Origin: Pegea sp. RAD2-039
Taxonomy: Eukaryota; Chordata; Thaliacea; Salpida; Salpidae
Assembly (NCBI GenBank): GCA_034620365.1
Contig: JAQGEQ010000235.1
Coordinates: forward strand, 62,001 to 126,000
DNA length: 64,000 bases
Direction of reading: 5' to 3'
Below, piece after piece: positions 12,273 to 24,829 of the stretch. Positions within the stretch are counted from its first letter, which is position 1. Every line of letters starts with the position of its first letter. The translations under genes were made by a program, and so were the position numbers. The notes below the pieces were generated by a model. That model ran no database searches and had not been told where the DNA came from. It saw nothing but the letters and a program-made list of their open reading frames with translations.

Positions 12273-12861
12273 GATGACGTCATTGCATCCTGATAGGAAA
12301 TCATTTGATGATTCATCGCCGCCATATTCCATTTTAGATTGAAAGCTCAAAGTAACTCTTTGGTTTACTATTTAACAATCTAATATCAACAAATTGATTA
12401 TGCAACTGGTTTTCTTTGATGTTTTCCGATAGCGTAAATATGTTCTGAATAAACAGGAAAGTTTCATTAATTAAATGATTTGTAATTTTGATTAAGGCCT
12501 AAAAACGTTGCTAACAATTTTCGCTTTAGAAATTATCATGCCAGAATTTAATATTTTATTAACTTAATTGATTGTTGTAATTTCACTTTAAACTACTTAA
12601 TATCCGTGTAAAAGTTTTAAATTATCAATTTAAAATGTCGACATTAACTATTTTTATCGATTTAAAATGTCGAGATCTGACTTTATTGAAAGTTTATTTA
12701 AGTGATTAAAAAAGATCGAAGAAAACCGGTTGCGCAATATTGCTCATATCGAAGATTTGACTAAAAGCTTGAAGTAATAACTTTTTGTTAATTACCCTGA
12801 AATATGATATGGGAGTGGTGATTCATCAAATAATTTCCTATCAAGAGGCAATGACGTCATT
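12273..12861. mobile_element. Inverted-repeat element (MITE-like) upstream of the TGF-beta gene
   Basis: The left end 12273-12317 and the reverse complement of the right end 12820-12861 agree over about 42-45 bases with few differences: ATGACGTCATTGC, then GATAGGAAAT, then TTTGATGA. A weaker inverted match extends inward through a CCATAT-containing stretch. Both ends contain the palindrome TGACGTCA. The roughly 590-bp length, lack of coding sequence and terminal inverted repeats suggest a non-autonomous DNA transposon. I could not identify a clear target duplication, so a promoter-linked inverted repeat is the alternative. Confidence 0.55.
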
Positions 12862-13003
12862 TGTTTAAATTTTGTTTATACACCTAGTTAAAACGAGAGA
12901 ATCTGTAAAACTTTTCCTTTCAGTGATTTTTTGTTATAAAAGTAGATATCTTATTGACAAGGCACCTCTTCTATTTGCTGATTTATTGAACGGACAGAAC
13001 AAA

Positions 13004-14998
13004 ATGAATCGAAAAAGTGTGATTATATTTACTGGTTGTATCTTATGGTTGGTTATTATGGCACCTCTTGCTTCAACAAGCTTCATCGCGACCGATAGAT
13101 GTGAAGAAAATGATAAAACCTGTATGCTACACCAAAGTTTACAAGACAACAGAATCAAACAATTTCAAAAGGAGTTGTTAGTAAATCTGAATATGAAAGA
13201 ACCACCGAACGTGAGCAAAAGTGACTTGCCTAGTCAGATTACTATTGCTTCTATGAAGAAAATATATGGAATCGATCGTTTGGACAGATTATCTGAAATT
13301 AACTCTCGAAAAATGAAATTTGAAACAAAGGAAATTTTCAGTATGCCTAAGCTCGGTAAGTGGTTATGTTTATTTGGTTTAAATTTTTTAATTTGGAAAC
13401 CGTTATTGAAAAACTGAAAGCAAGTATTATTGCACTTACTTGTCTGTTGTAAGAATTGATTTGCTATGTTGTTGTTTAGATATATAAAAGAATATTTTGA
13501 ATAACTTTGCAAAAACATGATTGGTTGTTATGTTACAAAAATATATTAAGAAGTTGTTAGTTTGGTTAAAATTTATCATTTTGTACCTTTCATTTGTTAA
13601 GCTCTTTAATTTTCCTTTTTTTTTTTTTGCTGATTGACTGTTAGCTAATACAATTGGAATATTTGGCAAAACGTTTGCATTATTGTTATAATTTTTAATT
13701 TCTCGTTAGAGTATTGTGTTGATCCATATAATAAGTTCTCTAGTTTTTATTTCTTTACATACATATTTCCTAGAAGCAACAAAAATTGATTTTTTGATTA
13801 ATTTCTAAAGATACATTTGTTTCAGTTCATAACGAAAAGATTGAAGAAAGTGATGAAGGCTGCTACTTTGAATTGACAGATGACAAAAAGAAGTTTAAAG
13901 CTCAAAAAGCAACTTTGTGGCTTTACATTCTTCCTAATACCACAAGGATTGTACCAAGTGCTGCTCATATCACTTTAATACATTTTGAAAAAGCTGGAAA
14001 CGGAAGTTACATTCCAGTAACAGGTCAAACACTTCCTATTCCCATCAAAACTGACAAAGGTCACTGGCTAAATATCGAGATAACTGATTCTGTCAATAGA
14101 ATGCTATTTAATAAAAATATGTCTAAACTGATGAAAGTAATACCTAAAAAAGATGCTCAAGATATTGTATTGACAACCAATGAAAAACAGATTGTAAGTT
14201 TTGTTTGTAAAAGTTGTTCTTGTATTAACTAACAAATATTTCAAATAATAATTCCTCTTTAAAAAAGTGAGGTTTCACTTTGTTTTTGATAAATTAGTTA
14301 AATTGAAAATCAGATACTTTATTTCGAGCTAACAATGTATCAAGCTGAAAGATGTTTATAGATTTCAAAAAAGCTTCTTATCAAAAATTTAATTCTTTCA
14401 TGTAACTTTTAAAATATAAATTAGAGTATATTGAATGGTTAAAAACTTCAAGATATAATGTTCTAATTTTTATAAAATATTACTTTGAATTGAATATTTT
14501 ATTAACTTGATGGTTAAGAGTAAGACATAAGTTTTTATTCTTCACTAACATAGTTTACGACAAATAATAAAATTAATGAATTTTCAGAAACCTTACATGC
14601 AAACTGCACTTGTGGAAGATACAACCGTATTGAAAAGAAGAAAACGTTCTTCTGGCTCTCAAACACCATCAGAGTGCTCTGGGAAGAATGCACATCTTCA
14701 TTGCTGTTTGTTTGACATGGTACTTAATTTTGATCAAGTGGGCATGGATTGGGTTCTCCACCCAAAAAGCTTTAATGCTAAGTATTGTACCGGTGGATGT
14801 AATTATGCTCATACTCGGGATACGATGAGAGGAAAAATGGTAGCTCATGCAGTTGATTATTTAACAGAAGACCAATCTAAGAGCTGCTGTGCTCCTAAGG
14901 AAATGCTGCCACTCAGTATTATGTATCGTGACAAATTGCAGAATTTTGTCATCACAAAAGTCGAAGATATGGTAATTTCAGGCTGTAGATGTGTTTAG
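13004..14998 (+). CDS. TGF-beta superfamily ligand, myostatin/GDF11-like (three exons)
   Basis: Exons 13004-13355, 13826-14193 and 14588-14998 join through GT-AG introns into 376 codons. Residues 1 to about 29 form a signal peptide with a hydrophobic core (IIFTGCILWLVIMAPLA). The propeptide follows, with a furin-type site RRKR at the start of exon 3, and a mature domain of about 114 residues. That domain has the nine-cysteine TGF-beta/activin/myostatin pattern (one extra N-terminal Cys, CC, YCTGGC, SCC, CRC) and the motif DWVLHPKSFNAKYC. Total length and the 352/368-nt first exons with intron phases 1 then 0 match vertebrate myostatin (375 aa, 373/374-nt exons, same phases). The protein should be secreted, processed and dimeric. 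The mature sequence is divergent, so an activin-type assignment remains possible. AATAAA signals follow the stop. Confidence 0.93.
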
Positions 14999-15087
14999 AA
15001 AGCTATGTGTTAAAATAATTCTGCAAGTAGTTTGTCTACAGCAAAGTTTGCATCAAAACAAACACTGCTTAGTAACTTTTAGTTTGA

Positions 15088-15093
15088 AATAAA
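15088..15093 (+). promoter_or_regulatory. Candidate polyadenylation signal AATAAA of the TGF-beta gene
   Basis: It is the first AATAAA after the stop codon, 90 bases downstream. A second one lies at 15221-15226. In such AT-rich DNA chance matches are frequent. Confidence 0.4.
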
Positions 15094-15524
15094 TTAGCTA
15101 TAATATAATTATGTATTTATGTACTCTTTGCAGTCTGTATTGTTTTCGATAGTCTTATAATGCTACGACCTATATGCTGACTACTTGGTGTTTAGTAAAC
15201 ATGCGATTATGCGTTTTGATAATAAAGTCTTAAAAATCTATAATTTGATGGTAATTTTAAGTTAGATTAAATTTATTAGCAGTAAAATTGAATATGAAAT
15301 AAAACAAAACTTATTTTAGGCTATTTTTCAGTTACACAATCAGTTTTTTGAAATTACAAAATAATATACCTATTATTGGATGAATAAATTAGCTATAGAT
15401 AGCGCAACGTTAAACTAGTGTGAAAAAAATTGTAGAAAAAAGTATAAGATAATGAAAAAACAGATAAAAGCACTACAAATGAAAAAAATATATTTTGATG
15501 AATAATACTTTTAACAACAAGGTC

Positions 15525-15635
15525 TTTATTACCTCCCTTGCTTGATACCAGCATCCTGCTTTAGACGGAACCGGAGAATAAAGCTGATTTGGTAAACAAA
15601 CAATCCAATAGCGTTTTTCTAACCGATACTTATCA
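15525..15635 (+). mobile_element. Small CR1-type LINE fragment
   Basis: About 110 bases match the ORF2 segment between endonuclease and RT (codons for LLDN...MEPKNKAELLNKQF and VFITDD). Both ends are abrupt. Confidence 0.7.
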
Positions 15636-15639
15636 ATTT

Positions 15640-17850
15640 TTTAAATTATTTAACTCCTCTTATCTTAGATTTTAGTTTTTCATTTTTGTTAAAAACTATT
15701 ATTAGAGTTTTTGTTTGTTTTAAGTGTTTTTAATGTTTTCTTGTAATTTCAGCAAAATAGTTTATAGCTTTTAAATTTTACTGTTTTGTGTTATTGATGA
15801 TATAATAGAAAGCTTTCAACTTTTCTAATTTTTTTCTTTTAAATTTGCAAACATTTATTTGGTGTAATTCAATTTTAAATCTTCTTCTTTGATAAACATT
15901 ACTAAACAAATTTTCTTTAATTTTTTAAGTTTTAATAAATAGTTTAACTAAAAACAACTAAAATAGTGTTTTTTATCACATTTAAGTAATAATATATGTT
16001 TTAAAAGAAAGGAATGCTATAAGTTTAACTTAAAATGAAATATAAACGCAAAACAGCAAATAAGAGAGTGTATTAATGTAACTGGCAGCAATAATCATCA
16101 CTAGATGGTAAAATTACAAAATCATATTTTCTGGCCCAAATTTAAAAGAGTCCAAAGATTTTGACGCAATGAAGGAGTCTATTGATAATTTATTAATCGT
16201 TTAATCCTTTAATTACAATTTGTTACCGTTTATTTTTAACAAGTGTAAAAATATGTATTAGTTTTCCAACAACATACTAAATAACTACTAAATAAACCAA
16301 TAAAATCAAAATTAGTTAAAGTGAATAAACTGGGAAAACAATTTAATGTTGAAAATCATTTGTTACAAATTAAAGCCACAAACAGCAGATTATAAGAAGT
16401 CTATATAAACCGAAATTATTATAACGTCGAAAATTTTTATGGAAATTTTTGGCTCACCAAATATTTTTGCAGTTGAACAAGTTTCAACAAATTTTGACGC
16501 AAATGTTTCTACAAAAAGAAACTTCTAGTTTTTTTTTCTTCTTTGCAGAAACAATTAGAAAATATAAATCCACAAAAAGCAATCTGCAACCGCTCCACGT
16601 TAAATTCGTAAAATCAAAACAAGTTAAAACATGTTCAACTTCAAAAAAAAGATTAAAACTTGTTCCCAAGCTGTTTCCAAAAATCATTTTAAAGATTTTG
16701 TAAAATTATTTGAAGAAGAATTTCTCCGCAGACATTTTGATTTCATAAATGTTCTTTTCTATATTAAAAAAGACAAAAACGGAGATAAAACTGCTGAGAT
16801 GACAACAGCTGTTTAAGATCTAGTAAGACAGCTTTATTGCTACCTTTCCTTGTAAATATTTTTCTTTCAACTGAATTTATTAATTAATCAATAAAAAGAA
16901 AAATTCAAATCAAAAAGTATTTAAGAAAAATAATAAAACTTTAATTTCATCAAATTTTATCAAACTTTATTTTAGAGTAAAATTTATTAACATAAATTGA
17001 TTTTCATCCAAATATTACTGATTTAAAATTAATAAAAATAATCTTTTCCGTTTAGAAATAAACTGAAAACCTAATAAGATATCTAATTAAAAAGCAGTCA
17101 GAACAAACAAACTAGGAGATTTGTATTTTGTTATTTTACTGTTATCTAGCGTTAATTGTTCTGTTATAAAAATTTTCTTTTAATTCTACTGTTTATAAAC
17201 ATCTAATTGGATAATATTTATTTTATAATCTTTAATATTATTTCAAGAAAACAATCCATTTAATTAATTTAATGAAAATAATTTATAGTTCAAAAGTTAA
17301 TAAAAATTTAGAATTGAACTTTTTTAAACTTTTCAAAACCAAAATAAAATATAACTAATCGAAACAATTAATAGAAGCTATCTAGACACAATAATTGCAA
17401 GTAATAAATGGTAATAAAAGGAAACATATCAAAATATTCTTGTTTATATAAATTTAGAAATTACCATCGTATAAACGAAAAAATTTATTTTAATTAAATA
17501 TTTCATAATTAATTTTTTAATTAAAAGTTTACAAATAATAATTATTAATTAGTTTAATAAAAAATAGTCAACCTAAAAGAAATTTCTAAACATTAAAGTA
17601 AAAATAAAATAATAATTTAAATAACTTTCAATTATCTTTTTCAAATTGTATTATCCCTCTAATCAGTTAAAATGCAAAATTAAAAAAAGAGAAAATATAA
17701 TAATATCTTATTTTATAAAAAGCAATACTGATAAAATTATAAAAATGCAAACACAAACATTCTATTTGAATAAGTTATTTATCAGAAGTGATTTGTATAT
17801 TATATATTGTGAATGGTGACAGCAAAAATCTTTTATGAAAACTGGTGAAT
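15640..17850. other. AT-rich intergenic stretch with one short ORF
   Basis: Nothing is recognisable except a short frame near 16631-16816 described separately. Confidence 0.4.
16631..16816 (+). CDS. Short ORF, unknown product
   Basis: The 61-codon frame MFNFKKKIKTC...VKLFEEEFLRRHFDF looks amphipathic and lysine-rich. It has no signal peptide, no splice partner and no domain I recognise. An overlapping frame starts upstream at 16449. It may be a chance ORF or the remnant of an exon. Confidence 0.15.
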   Translation: MFNFKKKIKTCSQAVSKNHFKDFVKLFEEEFLRRHFDFINVLFYIKKDKNGDKTAEMTTAV

Positions 17851-17917
17851 CCAAATAAAAGTGGCAAGACCTTTCGGTCAACTGTATAAAAAATCCTGAA
17901 AACTGACTTCATCAAAG

Positions 17918-20334
17918 CAAGCTTGCAATTGCCAATCCTGCAAAAAATTGATTCTGGTGAAGATCCGGTAATAGAATGCTTTAAATGTCTCTTCTGCTTT
18001 CATCTCACCTGTAGTGATGTGAGCGAGAAAATTTATGATATGTTTGATAAAAACTAGATGAAGCAAATGAGATTTAAATAGTTCTGCATTAAATGAATAA
18101 CCATGGACACAACAGCTCCCTCAACCAATTCTGATGAAAACTTATTATCAGACATCAGCAGATCTGTATCTGCTGAGTTAGTAAAACTTAAATCGGAAAT
18201 TGGCAACGATGTCCCCATGAACAGTGAGAAAATTTCTAGTTTGTCTAAATCAGTGGACGAACTGGATGCTTTTACAAAGAAACAAGTCACATGGGCCTCG
18301 GTGGTCGGTGATTCCGGTCCCGACAAAAATGCTAGTATGGTGCAGCTTCTTGCCAAGAAAGTCACCGACACACACAAAACACTCACTTTAGACCGTGAGT
18401 ACAGAGAAAACAATTTAGGGGGATTTGGATTTTGGTAAAATTGACTTGAATAACCTAAATTTAGCATTTAGTGGAAAGTCGTTTAACTTGGATAGCGATA
18501 ATACTAATTTAGCCTTTCTAAGTCATGCCTTTGTAAGCTTCCTCAATGCCAATAATTTATTTCAGATGGTTACTTTTCCGACCCAAGTTATTGGTAATAC
18601 TATGTATCTTTCTATCAAATCAAAACCCGAAAACATTATCTACGTTGATCAAAAAGAACCTTTTGCTTTAACATGCGATCACAATATGATTGAATTCAAG
18701 CTCCATCAAACTTTTTTTATGAACGTTAAAACTTCAAGCAAAAGGAATTTTTACTGTGGAAATTATAATGGCATTAACAAGTTTCTATAAGATGTTGACT
18801 GGATTTCTGTTTTCAACTCTTCCGAAGAAATCAATACTGTTTACTCAAGGTTTACTAACATCGTTACCGAGTTAATCAAAAAATTCAAATCTTTTTACAG
18901 ATTCAACCAAAAAACCACATTTTCCCAAATATTTAAAGAGTTTACAACATTTGAAAAACCTCCTATACAAACAAACTAAAAGAGACCCTTCCATCAAATC
19001 TCTGTACAAAGATCTTTGTATAGTTTACAAGAAATATGTTTCTAATTTCTATTTAGGGAGAGAAAGTGCAGTTTTATCTTCACCTTGCAAGAAAACGTTT
19101 TTTGGTTTCATAAAACGCAAGCTTAAGGCGAGATCTCAAATACTTCCCTTACTTGATAACAGCGACCAGCTTGTGATGGAACCAGAAAATAAAGCTGAGT
19201 TGCTAAACAATAAATTTAATAGCGTTTTTATAACCGATAATGGCAATACTTCTACTTTCTCCTACTCCGACATTCTTTCAAATGTCTCTTAGATGGTAGA
19301 TCTTGACATAACGGTCAATATGGTATCTAAGGCTATTTCTTCTTTAAAATCATCAGTTAAAATCATCAGAAAACTGGTCTACAAATTGGCAGCTCAGAAT
19401 CCAGCCCACAAATTTTGAACTTATAACCTTTTCCCGTAAACAAGCTGTAAATTGCTTGAACCAATACTCCATCAATAGATTTATCATTCAACAAGTATCT
19501 TCGGTCCTAGACCTGGACATTACTCTATCATCTGACTTTAAATGGCGCTATTATATTTCCAAAATGTTTGGAAAATCAATCAACCTTGTCTTCCTTTTTA
19601 TAAAGACCTTTAATTGTAAGAACCCATGCATTTTTATCAATCTTTTCAAATTGTACGTACGTCTAATTCTTGAACACAATGTCAGTGCATGGATGCCATA
19701 TCAATTTAGTGATATCATAAAAATCGAATCTGTTCAGACCACATTTACGAGATTAGTATGCAGGAAACTTAATATTAAATATGATAGTTATAAACATCGT
19801 CTCAGTTTCTTCAATTTAGAAAGTTTGGAAATCCAACTTAATTCTTATTATTAAGTTTATCCACAATTTAATTGACATTCAGTTTGGTGATTTCTTTTCC
19901 ATTAGTCCTTGCCTCAAGTTATATCAGCTCAGACGACACACATTACACCTTAATAAGCCTATATCACCTAGTACATTGGTCAGAGCAAATTTTTTGTCAT
20001 AGACCACAATTAATACATGGAATCAGCTGCCATCAGACATTGCCATGTCGAAGTCACTCGATTTGTTCAAGCAGAAGTTGAACCGTTATAATATTACCAC
20101 AATTGTCATTTCTAAACTGTGATTTTTCTCTTTCTTATAATATTAACATTCCATGTAACTGTTCACTGTCATATGCTTTGAGTGATATCAAATACCATGT
20201 GTTATATCTTTTACTTTCTATATTTTTGGCTAAATAGATGTTATTTGTGAGAATGTGTGTTAGCGAGAGGTGCTCTTTTCTGGTACCCTCCTTCGCATTT
20301 ATTGAAATAAATAAATAAATAAATAAATAAATAA
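17918..20334 (+). mobile_element. Decayed CR1-type LINE retaining ORF1 (PHD-like finger) and ORF2 pieces
   Basis: The 5' part holds ORF1-like sequence: a C4HC3 arrangement with CQSC, CFKC, FHLTC and FCIK near 17920-18090, then an open 111-codon stretch at 18103-18438 (DISRSVSAELVKLKSEIG). Near 18420 it jumps into the endonuclease (DFGKIDLNNLNLAFSGKSF), so ORF1 end and ORF2 start are deleted. A second deletion near 19350 removes the N-terminal RT region. The C-terminus, the 3' UTR and an (AATA)n tail end at about 20334. PHD fingers in ORF1 are known from CR1 elements. Multiple stops show it is inactive. Confidence 0.85.
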
Positions 20335-20632
20335 AACACGCTACTAGTTCCAATACAATCTTGTGTGTAAGTTTACTTAGATTATAAAAGAAGTTAATGA
20401 ATGATGAATCTAACTCTAACAGTTTCTCGAAATAAAATTTCCCACCTACTAAGCTCACAAAAGACCTATTATACATATTTAAGTATATAAAAAAGAAAAT
20501 AATGTAACACATGACAGTTTAGTGATCCCTATACAATATAACATAAAATATTTACACAAAATATTAGAGAAAATATAAAAAATCTAGTCTAAAAGTCCTA
20601 TAAAGATTTATGATTAGATATAAAATTGTTAA

Positions 20633-20745
20633 ACAGCTGTTAAATGAGTTTGCACGTTTTACGGGACAACTAATCGAGAGCGCGTCAGCACAAATAACTT
20701 GGATGTACCAATTTTTATCTAGCTAATCACGTGCATTCTAGAATT
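20633..20745 (+). promoter_or_regulatory. Conserved upstream block of the Kelch unit
   Basis: A patch containing GAGAGCGCGTCAGCACAAAT, unusually GC-rich here, recurs almost unchanged at 42530-42620 and 58040-58130 in units C and D, about 1.4 kb from each start codon. It may be a distal promoter or enhancer, or simply well-preserved duplicated DNA. Confidence 0.35.
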
Positions 20746-22070
20746 TATTTTTTGCTACATTTTTTACATTTTAAAATCTCGCAATGAAGAAAAGTTCTAG
20801 TGAGCTTATGTCATGTTGCATCATATTTTTGGAGATTATGTGTTGTGTTTCAGATTTATTTTTTGACTAATATCATTACCACTGCTTAATATCAGCTTTA
20901 TTATTGTTGTATTGATTTTGAAAATAAGTTTTTTAAACTTTTTGAGATAGTTAAAGGATAATTTTAAGAGGTTCAGGTTTCAACTGAATTATAAATCATT
21001 ACATGATTTTAGAATGTCAAAAGTATTTGCTAATTTTGAAAATTCTAACATTAGATAAATAATTTTAATTGAATAATTATAATTTGTCTTTTAAATATTA
21101 CTTTAATATTAAGCTACTTTACACATAATTCAGCTTAGTGTATTAGTGGTGTAAAATTTGATTATTTGTTTCTTAATTATTTAAAAGTTTTAAACATTTT
21201 TGTTTAACTGTAAAAAATTTCTCTGTAGAATTTTATAATTCCTTTTTATTAATCTTTTGTTTCTAAGAACTGAAGTAGCTAAACAATATCTTTATTTATG
21301 ATATCTAAATCTTTTAGTATATAATTTTATTATATTTCTAATTTTTTTTTGGTATATAACTTTATTAAATTTTCATGTTGGTAGAATAGTTAATATATTT
21401 GCAACTTTTGTACTTTAGATAAGTTAAAAGTATAAAGTTGTATTATACTTTTTGTGTGACTGAATATAAACTGTTTAAAAAATTTATAGAAAAATTATAT
21501 AATTAATTATTTTTTCAAATAACAATTGTTGTTAATCACTAATTAACCTTTTATAATATAACTATTATGTTTATTTTATATATGCCATAAATTTTGTTGA
21601 TTTTATCAAGTCCTATAACCATTTTAAACATGAAGACTTTTACAATTTTTATGGAATTCTTAGATTTAAAGATCACTAAATATGATATTGAATCCAGGAA
21701 AAATAGTTTTTGTATTGCTGGACTTTTAAATATACACTGTTTAACATTATATTTTATATAATTAATTGATATATATCAATATTATTTATACAAACCTGCT
21801 AGGTGCTATACTATTATAATTAGGGACTATGAGATTTTACTCACTTCTGAAAATTTGTATGAAAATATTTTTAAGAAGTTTATAATCTTTTATTGATTTA
21901 CTTTTTTCTTTTGCAATTATTTAATACTTATCTTAGTTAGATCAATAATTGTTTTTTGATATTTTAAAATGTTTCTTGTTTATAAACATAAACTGTTTCA
22001 ATAAATCAACTCATTCATTTATATAACATCAACAGTTGGTAGAGTTTCTAAACTTGTTATTTGCATCAAA

Positions 22071-24829
22071 ATGGTAGATAGATCAAATAGCAAAGTTGTT
22101 TTCGATTCAATTATGCCACCTACAGATGATAAAAGGTCAGTAGAATTTTTTTTAAATAAACACAGATTAGAAAATTATTTATGTTGCATCTAGATAGATA
22201 TTATTAACTTAAATTTTATTAGCTTTAACTTGTAATTTTTATATTTTTAATTTGTTTTAGAGTGATTTCAGTATCACTCAATCATTTAGAAGAATTTTAA
22301 TTTTATTGTTTTCCTTATCTCTCAATTTAACAACTGAAATAAGTATTTGTAAATTTATTTATTCAGTTTTTTGTATTTTCATCTAACTTATATGTTTCTT
22401 CTACTTCCTGTTTTGTTACTCTGTTTTGATTATTTTAGAGAAAAAATTTCGGAAATCAATAATTGTACCAATCTTCAATTCAAACTAAATGGTTTTGGTC
22501 AAACTTCAGAGCTATGTGAGGTAACCATCAAAGTAAATTTGGATGGTTTGGAAAGAAGTTTCAATTGTCAGAAAGTGATATTAGCTGCTGCTTCACCTTA
22601 TTTCAAAGCTATGTTTTGTCGTAAGTTAGATTCAAGACTCAACTTCAGTTGTAAGATAATTAAATATATGAACACAAAAACTATTTGAAATTATTAAAGT
22701 GGATTTAAAGAAGCACATTCTGCAGAAGTTACCATAAATGATGTTGACCCAAATGTATTCTCTGATCTTCTAGAATATATTTTCACAAAACAAATACAAA
22801 TCAATGAAGAAAACGTTGAGAAACTGATGATTGCAGATTCCATGTTTCAAATAAATGGTTTAGAGAAGTTATGTAGCAAGTAAGCTAGTTTTATAAATCA
22901 GTTTGTTTCAATAGTTTTTGTAACTAAACTTTATCAATTACAGCTTTTTGGAAAGTCAAATTGAAATTTCCAACTGCATTGGATTTGCAATTTTTGCTGA
23001 CAATTATAGATACATGGAACTTTTAAGTAAATTTGAAAAATTTATTGGAAAAAACTTTATAGAAGTAAGAAAATAGAGAAATATTATTTTCTTGGCTAAA
23101 ACATTTTAAGTAAAAAGATTTTTTCTACTTCATCAAATTTAAATAATTACTTGATTGTTTATTTCTACTGATTTTCTTCTTTTCATAATTAATAAGAAAA
23201 AGTTTTTGATTGATCTCATGATATTTACCAGATTTCAAAAACTGAAGAATTCAAATTACAGACTCTGTAATCTCTAAAATAATTTCTAAAGATGATCTTC
23301 ATGTGATTTGTGAATCCCAAGTATTCAATGCTCTTCTAGAATGGGTCAAATATGATTTAACTTCAAGAAAACATTGCTTAAATAAGTTAATTAAGAACGT
23401 AAGTATCTAGAAACTATAAAGTTGTAGACTTGTGAGTATAAAATTATGATTTCTCTAGGTACGATGCCATTTGATAAATCCAAATTTTATTTTCATGAAA
23501 TTAGAAAAATGTGAAATAATTAAAGATACTTGTTACGAATATCTCAGCAAGGTCCTCGATGACCTCAAAGCTTTCATTCCAGTTGAAAGTAAGCAAAGAC
23601 AACTTGATATTCGGCAGGTAAGATTATTTATTTAAATACTTTTAACTTCAACGACTGACATATGTTGTCACAGGTGATGTACGTCATTGATGGATCTTTT
23701 AGATCTGATGACAAATCTTTGAAAAGTGTAAAGTTCAGTTTGTCTGAAACGGATATTTGGTTTAAACTTCCTAAGCTATGTATTCCACTTATTTCAAGAT
23801 CCGTTGTCATCAACGGTTTCATTTTAATGTTAAAGACAAATGGTGATATGGAAAGGTTAAAAGCATGAAGCAAATGATGACATCATCATTGCAAACTAAA
23901 AATGACGTCATCACATTTCTAGATACGACCCAATTTCTATTAAGTTGAAGAAGTGCAAAAGTTTAGACGTTAGATTGTGTATGCCGAGAATTGGAGCGAT
24001 TGATAACGAATTGTATCTTTTTGAATCTTCTGATGATGGCAAAAGATTGATGAAGTGAGTGATGAAATGATATTTCAACCAAAACTTCATTTGTTAAAAA
24101 CTAATATGTTATTTCCAGATACAATCCAATCACTGATGAATGGACGCAAAGAGCTTCATTAAATAGACGTCGTCGCTTTTTCGACTGTGCTGTCTTCAAC
24201 CGGATATTTTATGTTGTCGGTGGTTGCGAGTTAGGTGATTATTTTGCTTGTGTGGAGAAATATGATCCACAGAGAGACGAATGGAGCTCCGTGAAACCGA
24301 TGTTGACACCTCGAAGTGTTCTAGGTACTTGCTGATGATGTCACGATGACGTTTTGATCTTATAATGATAACTAATTCTAAAATCATTAAAGGTGTAGTC
24401 ACGCTTGGCAACTATATCTACGTCATTGGTGGTTGGAATGACGGAGGACATTTAAACACTGTTGAAAGATACGATGTACTCAATGATAGTTGGGAGTTTG
24501 TAGCAAGTATGAAATATGCAAGACGCTGGCCAAAAGCTGTTGTCTTTAATAAGAAGATTTATGTTTTTGGTAAAACTTTTGTTATGTTTGAAAATGAAAA
24601 TTTTTTAATCAAAACCTTTATGATGTTTACAATAATTTGCATAATTGTGATGAGCTTGTTGATTGTTTCAGGAGGTTTATCCGTAAGTGGTTATGTAGAA
24701 ATTGTCGAATGTTACAATGAAGTAACAAATGAATGGAAAGAAGTTGCAAGAACATTTGAAAGGATTGTTGAAGTAGTAGTCAGCTATCAACCATGTGTAC
24801 CTGACATATGTGTAAATTTCCCATTTTAA
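22071..24829 (+). pseudogene. BTB-Kelch (KLHL-type) gene copy A, probably non-functional
   Basis: Eleven exons are visible: 22071-22135, 22439-22620, 22700-22879, 22944-23064, 23232-23398, 23459-23617, 23674-23855, 23923-24054, 24119-24324, 24393-24569 and 24672-24829. They encode a BTB domain (CEVTIKVNLDG...AASPYFKAMF), a BACK region and Kelch repeats with GG pairs (YVVGG, YVIGGWND), as in CUL3 adaptor proteins. Compared with the intact copy C, the AG before exon 3 is shifted by one base and exon 5 lacks four bases after AAATTACAG. Either change breaks the frame. The 3' half is otherwise open. If a different splice is used, a shorter protein could still be made. Confidence 0.82.

Noticed and set aside
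18054-18467. 137-codon minus-strand frame
   Set aside because: Antisense of LINE ORF1; the plus-strand text matches a second LINE copy at 31.9 kb.
22371-22688. 105-codon frame starting with a hydrophobic stretch, as if BTB had a signal peptide
   Set aside because: The hydrophobic part is intron 1 sequence; comparison with copies C and D places the exon 2 start at 22439.
24196-24411. 71-codon minus-strand frame repeated at 34663, 38753 and 51092
   Set aside because: It is antisense to Kelch exons 9-10 and recurs only because the Kelch units are duplicated.
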